Of a stretch of DNA of 64,000 nucleotides, positions 24,001-39,000 are shown in pieces (within the stretch, counting starts at the first letter, position 1; each line of letters starts with the position of its first letter). A model generated the notes under the pieces. It saw only the letters and a program-made list of their open reading frames with translations. It made no database searches and was not told the DNA's origin. Where the stretch lies: positions 558,001-622,000 of the forward strand of contig JANEZZ010001862.1 of NCBI GenBank assembly GCA_026122225.1, in the 5' to 3' direction. The stretch comes from Heloderma charlesbogerti (lineage: Eukaryota > Chordata > Lepidosauria > Squamata > Helodermatidae). The position numbers were made by a program, and so were the translations under genes.

Positions 24001-27000
24001 CCCTTAAAAAATTAAATAGATATTCCACGTGTTTCAACACAATGGTTTCCAAACCACATTTCTTGTCACAAGTACCACAAAATGATTACTATATAAGCTG
24101 ATTACTATATAAAGACTACTGCGTAAAGACTACTACCAAAGACCTGGGTGAGCAATTCAAACCAATATATCCATATAAACCATTTTAAAAAAGAAAACTT
24201 GGTGAATAATCATGCATTTGCTACAGCAGTACTTTCCTTTCAACAAGGTCTCTCATCAACTTCTCAACTTTTTGAACTGAGGGGGTCTCCAACAGTAGTT
24301 TAGGAGTTATGTGGGCGTCTAAGATGCAGAGAAATGGTTGAATGCTTTCACAGAAACTGCATGGTTCTAGTTTTTGGATGACTGATTGCCCTGAACAAAA
24401 AGTTCCACTTTCTATTAAACATTAAATAAACTTGCCTTGAGTAACAGTTAAACACTAGAAAATAAAGCACTGCAGAACAATTAAATCCACCACATGCAGT
24501 AAGTCACTGAAAAAGTATTCACAAAATATGCATTACTCACAGATCACATCCGTCTTCTCATTACAACTCCAGTTCCTGCCATCTATTGTTATGCAATAGT
24601 TGTTGCTGCTATAATTCAAAATCTTAGAACAAAACTACTCATGGCAGACGTTTACAGCTTAAGGGATTTTAAAAAAGAAAATCTTGCACAGTTACACAAT
24701 GCCAAAGGAGATTTAAAAAACAAAGACAGCCATGCTGGTCCATGAAGAAAAAAAGCTAAAATACACAGTTGGGCAATACCTTTATTAGGACCAACCAAAA
24801 AGACTGCTGAGTGTCTCTACTTATGTTCTTTGCTGACTAAGGAACCTGTGTGTTATGTGCAAGGCAAGAGACAGATCTGAGTTGCCTATGGCTTCTATGT
24901 TTCCAGAAATGGAGACCAGCCATTGCTTCTCTGCTCCAGAGTGCATTGGCCTGCATAAACTGATACTACTACACCTACCAGTTATTAATTCAGTCCGCAA
25001 ATCTCCATTTTGAGACTGGATCTAAACTGCATACCTCATGGCCACAACGTCTGCCCAAATTTGAGGGCTTTTCTGTCTAACACACCCTCCACCGGCTTTT
25101 TGTGCCACCTAGCCTGATGACAAGTTCTGGAGAACTGAAAAATGTGCACAGTTTTATGGCATTATATTTGCAAAGCTAGAGATTAATTTTAGGTGATCAA
25201 GGAAATTAAGAAGCCCTTCTGCACTACATAATTAAAATACACACACTTAAGGACAAAATCCATGGAAACAATAAGCTTTAGCTCACTGAAATCTTGGACC
25301 AATCTCCTTACAAAGGAGTGAAAAAAACCAACAGTGTGCTATTTCCATTTTTGTTTCTTGCCAGAGTAATAATGGACACCTATACATCTGTTCTGACTGA
25401 GTTTAATGAGACTTACTCCCAGGTAGGATAGCAGCCTTAAGCAATTGAAAATCGGATTTAAAGAGTTATGTTAGTTCCTACTAATCCAAAAGCAAGTCCA
25501 AACACCCCCAACAAAAAAAGCTTTAGAAGAACTGAGGACATCCTTCTCTAGGAATAATTCAATGGCCAGTCATATTTTTGTCTTTTAAAAAGTTAGAGTC
25601 AGCCCTAGGAGCTTCTTCTAAGGTAGGATTGTGTAAAGAATCTTCAAAATGAAATGATAAAAGAATATCCGGTTTAAAAAAAAACAAGACACTGGAAAAC
25701 AGATATCCTTGACTTTAGCAAAATCACGTATCAAAAAATCCAAGAGCTAAGTTACATGAGCCTGAAAGTAAACACCCACACATATAAAGTCTTCCAGGCA
25801 AGTGAAAGGATAGACATATTATGCAACTCTTTTATAGGAAAGGCACTAATGAAGAAAAAAATAAGGAGGCATCTGAAATATTCTCAAAATTATCTGTGAC
25901 ACTGAAAATGCCACACTAAGAAATGGATAGCAACAACAGCATATAATCAGTTTTTTTAAAATATGCTTACTTAAACAAGTGAATAAACCCTTTCACTGTT
26001 GCCACACACTATGTTTAAATTTATATTAAAAGAAAATAATACTCCCTATCCCATTATCCTTTTAATAATGCAAACAAGCACACCATTTATTTCATTTACA
26101 ACTAGATGTGTCAACAGAAGCAATAATACAAATAAAATTCAGAACAATTTAAACAAATCAATGGAAAGCCTTTATGTGGGTATACAGCTGCCTTTGCCAT
26201 GGTGTCAGCTTAGAGCTATTACATTCATGTAAGGCCCTATTCAAAAACAAATCATTTGCTCTTTATACCGCCATTCCAAGAACCACCTCTTAGAAGTCTT
26301 CCTTTAGTTCCTTCAGAGAATTAATACTCCTGCCCATTAAGACAGTCACCAGTCAAATGTGAAGATAGTACTTAGAAATAACAGCATTTACTACAAAAAT
26401 GGCCCATAAAAGAGCAAAAACTTTCCAACTGCATCCCTTAGCAATGCAATGAATCCTGCTCTAGATAGTTCCCTCACCTTCAGGAGCAGCTTTTCAGGGA
26501 TATAACCCCAGTGGGAAGCGGGACCAGAAAAACAACAATGCAAGTACAGAGGATCTCTCTTCACATATATAAGCAACTTAGTGCCCACCGATAATCCCCA
26601 TCTACAGATTTTTTGAACAATTTTTTCAAATTTTCGAGACAAAAATGAAGGACAGTCTTTTCTTTCTATCCATGTAGAGTATTTCAACTCCAACTCCAAT
26701 ACCTTAAGACCACTTAATACAACCGCAATGCAGTGACATTTCAGCTGAGTGGATCTTTATGGGGGATTGCTCCATAAGAAATTGCTCCATGGTTGATTGC
26801 TCAGATGGCCTGTCTGTTAGCCATTGTTTAGTGTTACAAAAACAAGCTGCAGTGTACCCTCCTCTCTCTTCCTCCGATAACTACAATTTGGCATGTCGTC
26901 CAAACCCTAAGCTGTGGTTAAATTTAACTATATTAGTTGAAACAATGAGGCTGCAGCATAGGGAAAAAACAAAGCTGGATCATCATGAGTTTTGCTAAGA

Positions 27001-30000
27001 AACCACCATCATCAGGCTCCTCCCTCCTCCAACTGTCACACAGCAGCAGCCATCAAAGAACATCTGCCAGCCAGACAAGATCCGTCACGGCAGCAAGAGG
27101 GGAAGGATTTTTTACGTTGCTGCCATCCCAAAGTTTTTTTTTTATCACTGTTGCATCAGCAAGTGCTATTAGAGTTGCACTAGAGGTAATTACACTGAGC
27201 TAGAGCAAGCTTACATTAGTGCTAGTGCCAAATAGAATATGGCACCATATGTTTAATATTATGTATTTAATTGGGCATTCAATTTATTTGTTTTTCCCTG
27301 AACTAAAAAGGACACTTATTTTTTTTACATACCTGCAGGGTGGCAAAAACATGGAGTCCTTCATAAGCACAGATCCAGAAAGCAGAATATACCAGCATCT
27401 TGCAATAGTGTCTGAGCTAAAAGAAAAAGGAACAAAGGTTAAAAAGTGCACCATATATCAAGGACACCTAACCAAAGCTTCCCAAGCATGTTTCCTTATT
27501 CCCTGTCCTATCATGGCAATTTCACACAGGCAAAGGAGACATTCTCAATTAATGACGATAAAACCCTTCAAACATGGAAGCTCTACCTTAAGGTCTTGAA
27601 CATTAAGGTCTTGAATGTTTTGAGTACTTTTATGACTCATCAAGTCATAAAAGATGAGTAATTTCATGGGTTTCTTTAGATCCATCACTTGACTAATAAA
27701 AACAAACAGTATATGAATCAAAAGCATCTGGTTGTGAACCTTCTGATGGCAGCTAAGGTAAGAATTGGGTCTTCTTGGTAACTCTTTAAGATACAGTAGA
27801 GTGTAGCCTAGTAGCTACAAAACTGAGCTATAAAACCACTAGTTCAAATCTTATTTCTATGAAATTGCTAAGTAACCTTAGGCCTCCACTTTAATTCTCC
27901 CATCTGTAAAATGGGGGATAACGATATTAATTTACCTTACAGGTTTGTTGTAACGCTTGCAACTAGATATTGGACATAAGATGCCTTGAACATTTAAAAG
28001 CACTATCTAAATGTCAAATATTATTTATACTTTGCAAAATTATTGTCAGATAAATATGGGACATAATCTAATCCACCAAAGGCACAGAATGAGAAATATG
28101 GAAAAATTCCCCTAGTCTCAGTAGGGCCACATTTTCCCCAAGATTCACCACACACCATAGGCAGTACAAGGAGCCCATTAGTGTTATTGGGAAGCCTGTG
28201 AACACCTCCCACAACCAACCCTGCACATACACTCAGTGCAAGTTCACAAGTAGCCAGCACCAAGCTGGCTAGCTGAGCGTGGGAAGTTCTCATACCTCCC
28301 AGTCCCTCCTAATGGGGGCGGGGGGGGGACTGCTCTGCCTGTGTACATGCACGTAGCCAAAGACAAATAGAAATTAGAATAATGGTGCTATGTTGTGCTT
28401 GCTGGAATCTCCATGCACTGATGTTCTACATGTCATGGACTGGATCATGCCCATATCACTTACAAGTTAGATGAGCAAGTTGCTCTGTTGTTTGAAAAAA
28501 GTGAAAACAAAAACACACAAAAAATGACATGGAAGCTCTGCATAAGGGTAGGACTTCAGGCATTTTATGAGTTCGCCTAGGCAGCTAAGCAACATATTTC
28601 TCTATTCCAACATAGGAAACAATGCTATGTTCTGCAACCAATATACTACTGTGATTGACTGTGTACAATTCCTGGACCAAAAGGGAGCTTTAGAATAGAT
28701 GGGGAAATGTTAGATTACACACACTTTCATTGATTATACCATTATAGTAGCTATCAAGAAGAAAGCAATCTCCAATTAGTGTTGAAGAAAATTGGCTTGG
28801 GGCAGAGAAGAGAATAATTTTTAATGAAGTCCTATAGCAAACTTTAAGATGCTATATTCAAAACGTACTACATGAAATTGTATTTGCCCTTCCTCAGCTA
28901 ACACTTCCATGGGGCACTAATCCTAATAGTATTGTGTTGTTTTAATAGTGTATCAACAGAAACCTGCAAATAAAGTAGTAAAATGGCTTTAGATAACACA
29001 CCTCTCATGCCACTTCCTATCCCACTAATTACTGGCCTTTAAAATGCACCTGGTAGCAGCCTACTTGTCAAAGTGAAAGGGTTTTGATAAATTGTGTTAA
29101 ACTTATTAAAACAGATCTTGATCTTAAGATGTCTCATGTTTTGATTCAAATAATGGTTAAATGCACTTACCAAAACAGAACTTGATCTTAAGATGTCTCA
29201 TGTTTTGATTCAAATAATGGTTAAATGCACTTACCAAAACAGAACTTGATTTCCGTCGTACCTTTTGTAACGTGCACTGGAAGTCATAATTCTGAGAAGG
29301 AAAAATTTGGTATCATGAAACATGTATATTTCACTGTGGATAACAGTGGGATTATAATCCTCCTCTATTATCAGAGCAATAATCAGTAAGGTCATAAATC
29401 AGTATTACTACTTTATTGTTGGGGAACCACAATTGAGAGTTTTCAGTAGCAGAGATTTGAACCCAGATCTCCCAAGAATGAATCCAATACTGAGAATCCC
29501 TGGATAATCTTCAGAAGGAAAAGGTGAAAGATTTATACATTCTGAAGAGAAACCAACGTATGGACAATCATCACTTTTACATTACATGTTGTCATTTTTT
29601 AAATTTACCAACATGTTAAACTATATTTCTCAAAGGATCATGCAAAAAGTCTCATTCAGAAGAGAGATCTAGAACACATTTTTTGACCTATAAAAATATA
29701 ATTATCCAAAATAGTATTCACCAGACACTATCCAGTTTAAAAGGTAAGCATACTAAAGTCCTACGAATTTCAGTTAATTTACAGTCCTATGCATGTCTAC
29801 TCAGATATAACTCCAATGGGACTTGCTTCCAGTTACGTATAGGATTGAAACCTTAAAGCACTCATTAATTGCTTTTTTACTGCTTGTCGTATTGCATCCC
29901 ATTTTGAAACATATTCTTATATACTTGGAAAACTTACAGAAAACTAATAAGAATTATTTACTAAACATATTGCATGTCATTTGCTTTTGCTTTTATGCTG

Positions 30001-33000
30001 CTTCTATCAAGACTGCATTTAAAACAGTCATTAATGTTCTGTAGAAAGACTTGCCTTACAACTCAGGAGCTCAAAGCATCTATTCTATGCAAAAGTCTTA
30101 CAGCAAAGAATGGACCGCACCAACAACCACAGACAACTTCACATTAGCATGAGACCAAGTGCTCTTACCTTAACTGATGCTCCCTGAGATGAGACAGTAT
30201 GTCCATTCCATGAAGATAATAATAGATAGTATTTAATTCCTGAAAATGAAAAATAAAAAAATTGAGTAACTTTTGAGTAAGGCTTTTGTAGTGGGCAGCA
30301 GGTCACTGGTAGGAACAGGGAAAGGAGGAAACGTCCAGGTGTTGCAGCAATGTGCAGTTACCAGACTGAAACTTGTTGTTCAAAAGGATGAACTCTGAGG
30401 ATGAACTCTGATCAAAACACAGTGACTCGCTTATATATATATATTTGTGTACCTGCAGGTTTCCTTCTTCCTTTCTCCCTGCAATTCCCTTTCCCTGTCT
30501 TCCTTCCAGGGTAGGAATAGGGAAACCCGGTTTTAAATCAGAAACTGAGGAAGGAAACCCAATAAACCAGTCACCATCTCTCAGCCTCACAGGACAAGAG
30601 GGTGAGAAAATAAAAGGGTGAGGGGCTAACCAATGTGTTCCGCTTCTTGATGAAGGGTAGATTAAAAGACATAATTAATAAATAGAACTTTAAAGTAGAA
30701 CTCAGTAATGGTAGCTAATATAAAACCCTTCCAGACAACAGAAGAACAGACAAACCAGCTTGTTTCTTAACTTAGCTTTATGGCAAGTCTTAGGTTGCTA
30801 TTGGACAAACTCAGCCCCATTGTTTTTTAAAATGCCTCCAAAGCCTATTATGCCCCCCGACTTTCAAAACTGCTGTGCTCTGAACAGCAGCAATGAAGGA
30901 CAGAGGAAGCTTACACATGATGGAACAAGCAGACAAGTTGCTGACTTGTGCCAAAGTCAGCTCTTCATAACCAATGTGCAGCAGAACACAGAATCAGTTG
31001 ATTGTCAGAAAGATTAAAATTACATAATATAATCCCTCACTAATTAAAATGTAAATAATATATTAAATCACAACTGAAAAATTGAGGGGGGGTAGTAGAT
31101 TTGGTACCAGAAGAGCGGGCAAGGAATCTTAGTGAGCTCCCACAGTTGTGTCCTGTACTGTGTGCTGAATGCGCACGTTTCCCTGAGGAAGCAAAATTGC
31201 ACAGTTATCCACTACAGCTTTGGAGGCTCTCCATGAGGAGTACCCAACTGTTCAAGTTTGCCCTATTCCAGCAAACTGCCAAAGGAGTTATAAGCCCCCA
31301 CCCCCTTTTCTCACCAATTCTCCATGAAAAAGCTAAGTCAGGCAGTACAGCACAGTACCCTGATCACGTAATCCCCCTACTGCAAAGTATTACATTTACA
31401 GTCCTCTATGATCAGACTGATGCTGCTCACTTTTCCATGACAACTGCAATGCAAGAGAAGCTGGGATACCATCCAGCAAAGCAGGAGGACTGGAGAGGGA
31501 AGAGGGGTGAGGGCTGGGAAAATAGGCTACTCGCAGTAGCTTATTTGGCTGATTGTGTGGGGGATAACAGTAGCTTATTCTCAGAATGAGCTACTGCAAG
31601 TAGCTTATTAAATCATCATGGCTTAAAGTGACATGCCAACCTGCCCAATATGTTAAACAACTGTACATATGCCTAGTTGCCTAACCCATTTGAGATAGGC
31701 AGTAGTGTCTTGTCTCACCCATGTGTGAAGAGACTCTCATTCTCTCTCTAAGGAAAGGCAATTAATTTCCCATGCTGGGATGCTTCGAGAACCTTCAAGA
31801 ATATGAGGACTATCTAAGCTTGAGAACACCACAATCAATATAGTCCCACTTCAAGGGAAAATAGTGCTGCTGGCCTGGAGAACTTTTGTCAGTCCTGAGG
31901 GGAGTGTCCCATACGTCTTGGTGACCCAGATATACTTATCAACTGTATATATCAACTGAAGGGATGTGAGCTTTCTTTGCACATTCTTCCTGCTTCCATA
32001 CATCATCTTTGTGTACTTAATAATCTGTTAAACTGAACCATTTGTGATTTGTCTCACTTCAGCACCCACAAATCTGGTCTGATTGGGACCTACATAAATC
32101 AGGATCCCATAAATCCAAAACAGGGGCTTTTGAATTCCATGACATCAAAATTACAACAACTTTTAGTAATATCACAGATATAGATACAAAACAATGAAAG
32201 ATTATAGATAGCTGAAACAAACATAATAATGCTTCACAATTCATAAAGCTAAGTCAGAATCCAATCAGGAATCCGATCATTTTACTGCTTAAAATGCCAT
32301 CTATCTTTCAGAGCTTATTAGCCAAAATGATTTAGAGTGCCAGTAAGAGCTAAACACCAAAATCTCACATATTAGCCCTTTTCAGGATCTACTGTCAACA
32401 TGCTGTTCCTAACTGGAAGTACTGCTTTATTAGAAAGACTTAAGCATCTTTAAATGTGCATTAGCAAACATTCTCTGTAACTAGCACATGAAGAAAAACT
32501 GTCACACTTCCAGTGACTGCACTTCAAATCCACCAAAAATACAGATGTCTATGCCTTGCCTTGCCTTGATCCCCCCCAAAAAATTAAAGCTGTATATGCC
32601 GTGCTCCAAGCGGGCAAGCCAACTGCCAGCCCTCAATGTTTTAGGAATAATATACCTAAAAACCATTTCCAGCACCTGTCTATCCTTTAAGACCTGCTTA
32701 TCCCATGAGATCTGCCCTATTACCTCTGTTGCTATCCCTCCTGTATCTGAACGTTTCACAAGGAAGCACAAGAGGATTTTCTTGTTGGCTGTCCCCAGTT
32801 TGTGGAACTCCCTGCTGTGGGAGCGCTGTCTTTATTTACTCAAGACATTTCTATTCTGATTTATATCTGGTTAACTTTTGTTGGTTATGTCTGCCATCAT
32901 GTTTCTGATTGATTTGATTTGATTTGATTGATAGACTGACCATCTGTTTTGTTGTTGCTGTTTTAAACAGATTGTCAGCCACTTTAGGCACTTTTTAAGT

Positions 33001-36000
33001 GGAAAGGCTTAAAATCTTAAATCAATAAAAATAAAATCTTCCATAGAAGCACCACAGCTGACAGAAGCTTACAATTTGTATGTATTTGTATGCTTCTAAA
33101 TGACATTTAGCAACATTTTGGCTACTAGACGTTCTCAGCCAAAGAGCGCTAGCTAGTTCATTCAAAATCCGAGTGTGAAATTCAGTCCCACCACCCATTG
33201 CTTCTTGACCCTCACTGCCTCCTTAGGGTTGACAATTCACAACACTGAAGTACATCATAGCAGAAGACACAACTGGCAGAAATTCTGTCAGCGTCTAGAC
33301 TCTAGATATTGCAACCCCCATAGCTTGCCTGACCACTTCCTTCCTGTCAATAATTCACTGGCTTGACTGTGTAAGACTAGCCCTGTGTGTAGTTTTGCAG
33401 CACTCCTGCCTTTGCCTCAGGTTCATTTTCAACATGCCTCCATAACCCATTGCCTCCTCAGGTCCTCCATTACATTTTCTAACATATTTCCTAGTTAATA
33501 TATAGTGTGCTTCAGTCATAGACATATTTACATACAATCAAGCTCCACTGATTTCAGAAAAACTTCCTTCCAGTTAAACACACTAGGAATAGCCTAAGAA
33601 AGAGTTCAGTATTCCAGGGCACCAGATTATAGGCACTAGCACTGTATCGCACATAGGTATGCTATGAGAACTGAAGTTGCAAGGTGGCTAAGACACTGAA
33701 CTATGGTTCGAATCTTGTATCTCCAATGAATTCACTAGGTGGCCTTAAGAATCCACTCCCCTCCCAGTCTCAGCCAACTCATATGAAATATGGAAACAAT
33801 CTTGCTAAGCTAAGCGTTATTTATTTTATTTGTTTGTTTATTACATTTATATCCCACCTTTCTTCCATCATGGAACTCAAGGTGGCTACATATGGTTCCC
33901 AGGTAGTCTCCCCTCCAAGCACTAACCAGACCCAGACCTGCTTAGCTTCAGCAAGGTGGCTGCCTCATGTGCCTTCAGACTATGCCCTGAGACCACCCTG
34001 GTTACTAAGATAATGGATATAAGTGCTTTGAACATTCTTAACTACACTGTATAAATGCAAACTATATAATAATTGTCACATCTTTAGAATGGGCCTATAA
34101 ACATTTCAGATTCAAGACTTACGTTTTTGTAAGTGAAGAGCTGTGTGTATATGCGTACATATGTGTATAGGCACATGTTATGTGAATTTTAGCATTATAC
34201 TATTTTACATGTCTACCTGTTGTAAAGCCAGTATGGTGTAGTCTTTTAATTAGCAACCCAGGAACCCCCATTCCTGGGTTGTTTCGTGATATACAAACCC
34301 AGATCTCTGGGTTGTTTATGGATTAAATAACCCAGTTTTAACTCAACAAGCGCCCATGGTTTGTTGTTGGGTTAACTCAAGGTTGTTTAACACCGAGAAT
34401 TTCCGAGATAGCACATCACAAAACAACGCTGCAATGGGGGGGAGGGGGCATTCCTGGATTTGGATTAAAAGCAGAAACGACTCTGCCCATCCCTGCAATT
34501 CCTGGGTTAAACAACCTTCCTGGGTTAAACAACCCAGGAACTGCTGCCATGATGTGTGAACTGGGTCTGTGCCTCCACCTATGTTCAACCTACACATCTG
34601 TAAATACACAAAAATATTGCAAAATGCCATAGGCCCCCTGAGATCTTCCCAAAAATAGCCCAAGCCCAAGCAAACAATACACCCCTGAAGCTTCTCACCA
34701 CTCAGAGAAGTGGAGTGAGCATAACAATATTCATGTTCACAGAACACTCATCTGTAAATACCCAGTTGATCATATGCCACCGATGAGTTGACTCATGAGT
34801 TAATTCATATTTTTTGCAATTTAACATTCAAATACATATTTTTCTGCATACTTACTGAATAACTTTTTAAACAGCATCCAATACCACAATATTGTGTTAC
34901 AACAGTACCTTAGCAACTGCTCAATGTCACCCATAATGTCCCTTTTATAATTTCAAAAACAGTATTGAATTTATGACATTCTACTCAGTTGAACTAGGAA
35001 CTGCAGGTTGTGTGGGCCATCTAGTGGGGAGACAAAGTACCCTCATGCAAAGTTATATTCAGTTCTGACAGTCCACAAAATGAAACCTAAGGAATATTTG
35101 CACACACAGAAATTATACATGATTAAACATATTACAAATGGCAAGAATCACGTTTTAGGAAAAAATGTGAGGGGGTTGACTAAAAATCTAGAGGAAAAAG
35201 AGCTAGCAAAACATTAACAAGTATGTACAGTGCAGATTTTTTCAACTCTAATGAATTCTTCTCTCTATCCACTGTAGTCATCCTCAGTTCTAAGCAGGCA
35301 ATCATTGTGGATTTGAACTAGGAATGTTCTTGCACCATTGCTGGATAACTCTTTTTTGCATGTGTTCTGCAACTGTATTCTCTGTGTTTCATTTGCTGCT
35401 TTGTCACGAGCACGCTCATGATAACCAACTTACTTTGTGGCAAATTATGATGATTTTTCCTAATGCTGGAGTCTGATGCAGGTCTCCCTTTGTATGCTTC
35501 AGTGTACATCTTCTGCAAATCCAGAGAATTTCTCTTAGTACAGTCTGTGTGGCATGATACGCAACTGCATCCTTATCTCTTTTTTGCATCACGTCCACAT
35601 TTCGACAGTTACTGCAAGCACTCCACTTGTTCTTTAGATATCACATGTGCTCAGGCTATGCTAGAGGACATTCTAGTGTTAAGTTGTCCTCAAGCACAGT
35701 TTTTCCTGTATTTCTTTTAAGATTAATCCCAGGAGGATTCTGTACTTCAGCAGGTCATCCCCTTCTGCAAAAGCACAGTGCAAGTATTAATGCTAGCTAG
35801 ATTGCCTCGTCAACTGTTTCAACTGGACCCTGGTTTCCCACATAGAATTTTTTCCTCTGTATGGAGATAATTTTCACTGGCACACAGAAGGCCTTAAGGG
35901 GGTGAAATATATTTCTTTGTACACTTGCCACTAGATGTCCATGTTCTTTTTTGGCCCTTCTGCCCAATATATATTAAAATTGAGCCACTTTTTGGGTGCA

Positions 36001-39000
36001 GATCATTTATTTTACCCATAATTATTACAATCTGTTCCTGATCCTGCAAAGAACAGCTCCATGAACTCTATCTTGCTGTGCTGTGCTTCCAGCTTTAAAG
36101 TTCATAGCCAGGGTTGCACTGCTCTGAGGCATAAAGTTCATCGCTTGAGTATTCTCCTGGACTACCTGTAAAAATGCAGGTGAGGTCACTGGCTAGGAGT
36201 ACCGTTTACCAGGGAAGGCTGATACGCCAGCTGTGGCCCTATCTAAAGCAGAAGTGGGCAACATGGTGCCCTCCAGATATTCTGGACTACAACACACACA
36301 AGCCCCAGTCAGCATTGCCAATCGTCAGGGCTTGCACACTAGTCACATCCAGGTTAGACTACTGTAATGTGCTCTATGTGGAGCTGCCTCTGAAGAAGAT
36401 CTGAAAACTTTAATGGGTAGAGAATGTGACTGCCTGGAGGCTGGTGGGGGCTGGCCAACCAGCACATGCGACATCAATTCTTTATCAGCTGCGCTGGTTA
36501 CCAGTACATTTCCTGGCCCAATCCAAAGTGCTACTTTTGGCCTACAAAGCCCTAAACAGTTTGAGACCAATTTACTTAAAGGACCTACACAGGCACTAAA
36601 ATCTGCTTCAGAGGCCCTGCTAGTACACCCTCCAATAAGATCTGTTTGGTGGGCACCAGAGACAAAGCCTTTTCAGTGATGACCCTCAAAATGTGGAACA
36701 CCCTCCCTACTGAGGTATGTACAGCTCCAATGCTGCCGGTTTTTACATGAATTTTAATCCACATTTATTCCGGGTTGCTTTCTCATAAGCAGATTTAAAA
36801 TTAATGAGCCATTTAAAGGACTAAGCATTCCTATTTGTTTAAGAATGATATTATCTTTTTAGCTGACTTATGTTTTACAACAGAATTTTGTACTGCTGTA
36901 TGGTTTTATTGTATTTTATGTTTTTGTCATGAGCTGCCTTGTAAAGACTGCATCGTAAAAGGTGGCCTATAAGTATAACCAGTGACATAAACACACATAT
37001 TCAGATGAACAATGAGAAGCCTCAGGTTCACATGCTTTCCCCTCTCCCACCACAGTCATTTGAATTGCTCTGCAAACATAGATCTAACTGTGGTTTGAGA
37101 TTCTGGTTTCCATGCAAACTATGGTCTAGCAGTTTGGATGAAATGAGAAACTATGGTTTACCTCAAACCAAGACTGGATGGAGAAGAGGGAGTGAGGAGC
37201 GAGACTTGGCTTGGGGCTACCTTTGAACCATTCCAGAAGAGAATCTGTTCACTCTTCACTCTACGTTTAGCCCTTATTCTGAAAAGATGTCCCAAGACTT
37301 TAGACATACCAGAGAAAACTTCTCAGACAACTAAGCATCTCAAAATGTTATAAAATATTATAAATAAGTAGTTTTAAAAAATGACATGGTATTTAGTAAT
37401 AAATATGCATACAGAAGCACAGTATGGCCTCTGGCATCTCCCACTAGCAGGTTTTACAGATACCGTGTAATTACCTGCTGCTACTACTATATATCAGGTG
37501 TAAGCAATGTAAGATATAGGATATATCCAGCCCAAAGTTTTGCCCATGGACCTCACAGTCCCATGTTGCTGTGTGGTGACACTCTTACTTATCTTTTTTT
37601 TAATGACTAGAAGTCCGAGGCAAACCTTTTACAGAATAAAAGCAATGGAAAGCTGAATAGGGCATAAAGACCCTGTGTTGCTTGTTTCTGTTAGTTGCAG
37701 CCCCTTGGGCTCACAATGATTTTTCCAGTATGGCCCTTGACACTGAACAAGAGTTGTCCAACCTGATTCCGTTCAAAAGATTTTCCAGAAAAAACTGAGG
37801 ACTGGGTATATCCAGCTTATACCAGAGGGAAACCTTTATCAAAATGCTTCTGAGCTACAAACTTTAAAAAGGAAATAAATCCCAAAAGGGATTTGGGACC
37901 AAAATCTATAGATAGAAGAGACTCAAAAGACAGTCCCCTATCTCACCTGAGGGCATCAGATATGTGTCGGGATCTTGCAAGATCAAACTAGCTACAAATA
38001 CAATGCCAACTGTGTATCACATCAACTGGAACTTGGCCAAAAATTAAGAATATCAATGCATGGAGAAAATTGAGGAAGCCTCATAATGTGTTTTCCACGG
38101 ATTCGAGAAAACACACACACTCTGCAGATATGCACAGATCTTGAGAGCTGAATAACAAGTTAGGCAGCTGTGTAGTACTTTAACCTTCATTCCCCGCCCT
38201 GCCCCCCCTCCCCAAAACAACGTAAGGCAGAAGAGGATGTGAAGCAAGGCTGTTTGCCAGGGCAATTCACAGGTGTTCTGAGTGTGGAAGGACATCTGTT
38301 TCCAATGTTTACTACCACATTTGCACTACCAGCAACTATTAAACTCTTCAAGTGTTCCACCACTGTAGCCCTCAAGTAGAAGAAAGATTTATCTGGCCAG
38401 GCAGCTTGGGCGGGGAGGTGTTTTTAATCTATTACAAGTGTAAATGAAGCTCACATCCCACTTCAGTTATAGAATACCATGTAATTCGAAAAACAATTTA
38501 ACAGGATTTAGAGACAATGGGCCAGTTCACATGATCGAACAAGGCATCACATCACCGTGGCTTATCACAGCCATGGTGCTTTGTTTAAATCGGTGCCATG
38601 TGCTTGGTGCCATTAGCCTAATCACCCGCCCAGCCGTGGCTTGTCGTGTAATCCATACCCAGTGGCATGGTTTGTTTGAAGGGGAAACAACCCTCAAATA
38701 ACCCAACAATAGGCTATAGCATATATGAGGACTGTTTCAGCCTCAAACAAGCCATGCAGCCCGGATTTGGACAACAAGACAAGCTGTGCCTGGGTGGATA
38801 ATTAGGGAAATGGAGCCTGGCACATGCCAAGGATTAAAACAAGCAATTATGGCTTCAATAAGCCACAGCAGCTTGTTTTGATTGTGCAAATTGGGTCAGC
38901 CCACTGTGGCTTATTTGAGGATTGCTGACTCCTCCAACAACCCCTGCCACCTGAGTTTGGATTACATGGCAAACCAAAGCAGCCCCCATCGGAGGCTGAA

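Noticed and set aside
26391..26699. 102-codon frame (minus) on the gene strand in intron 4
   Set aside because: No match to the RAPGEF6 order (exon 4 joins exon 5 in phase without it) and no recognisable domain.
30303..30590. Possible alternative first exon just upstream of exon 2
   Set aside because: The 95-codon frame has no family resemblance and no donor that joins exon 2 in phase 0 was convincing.
31101..31589. 162-codon open frame (plus) in intron 1
   Set aside because: No motif, no homologous family recognised, and antisense to a long intron; length is within chance expectation.
33890..33990. Genuine 5S rRNA gene
   Set aside because: Only part of 5S is present, diverged, and fused to a LINE-type tail.
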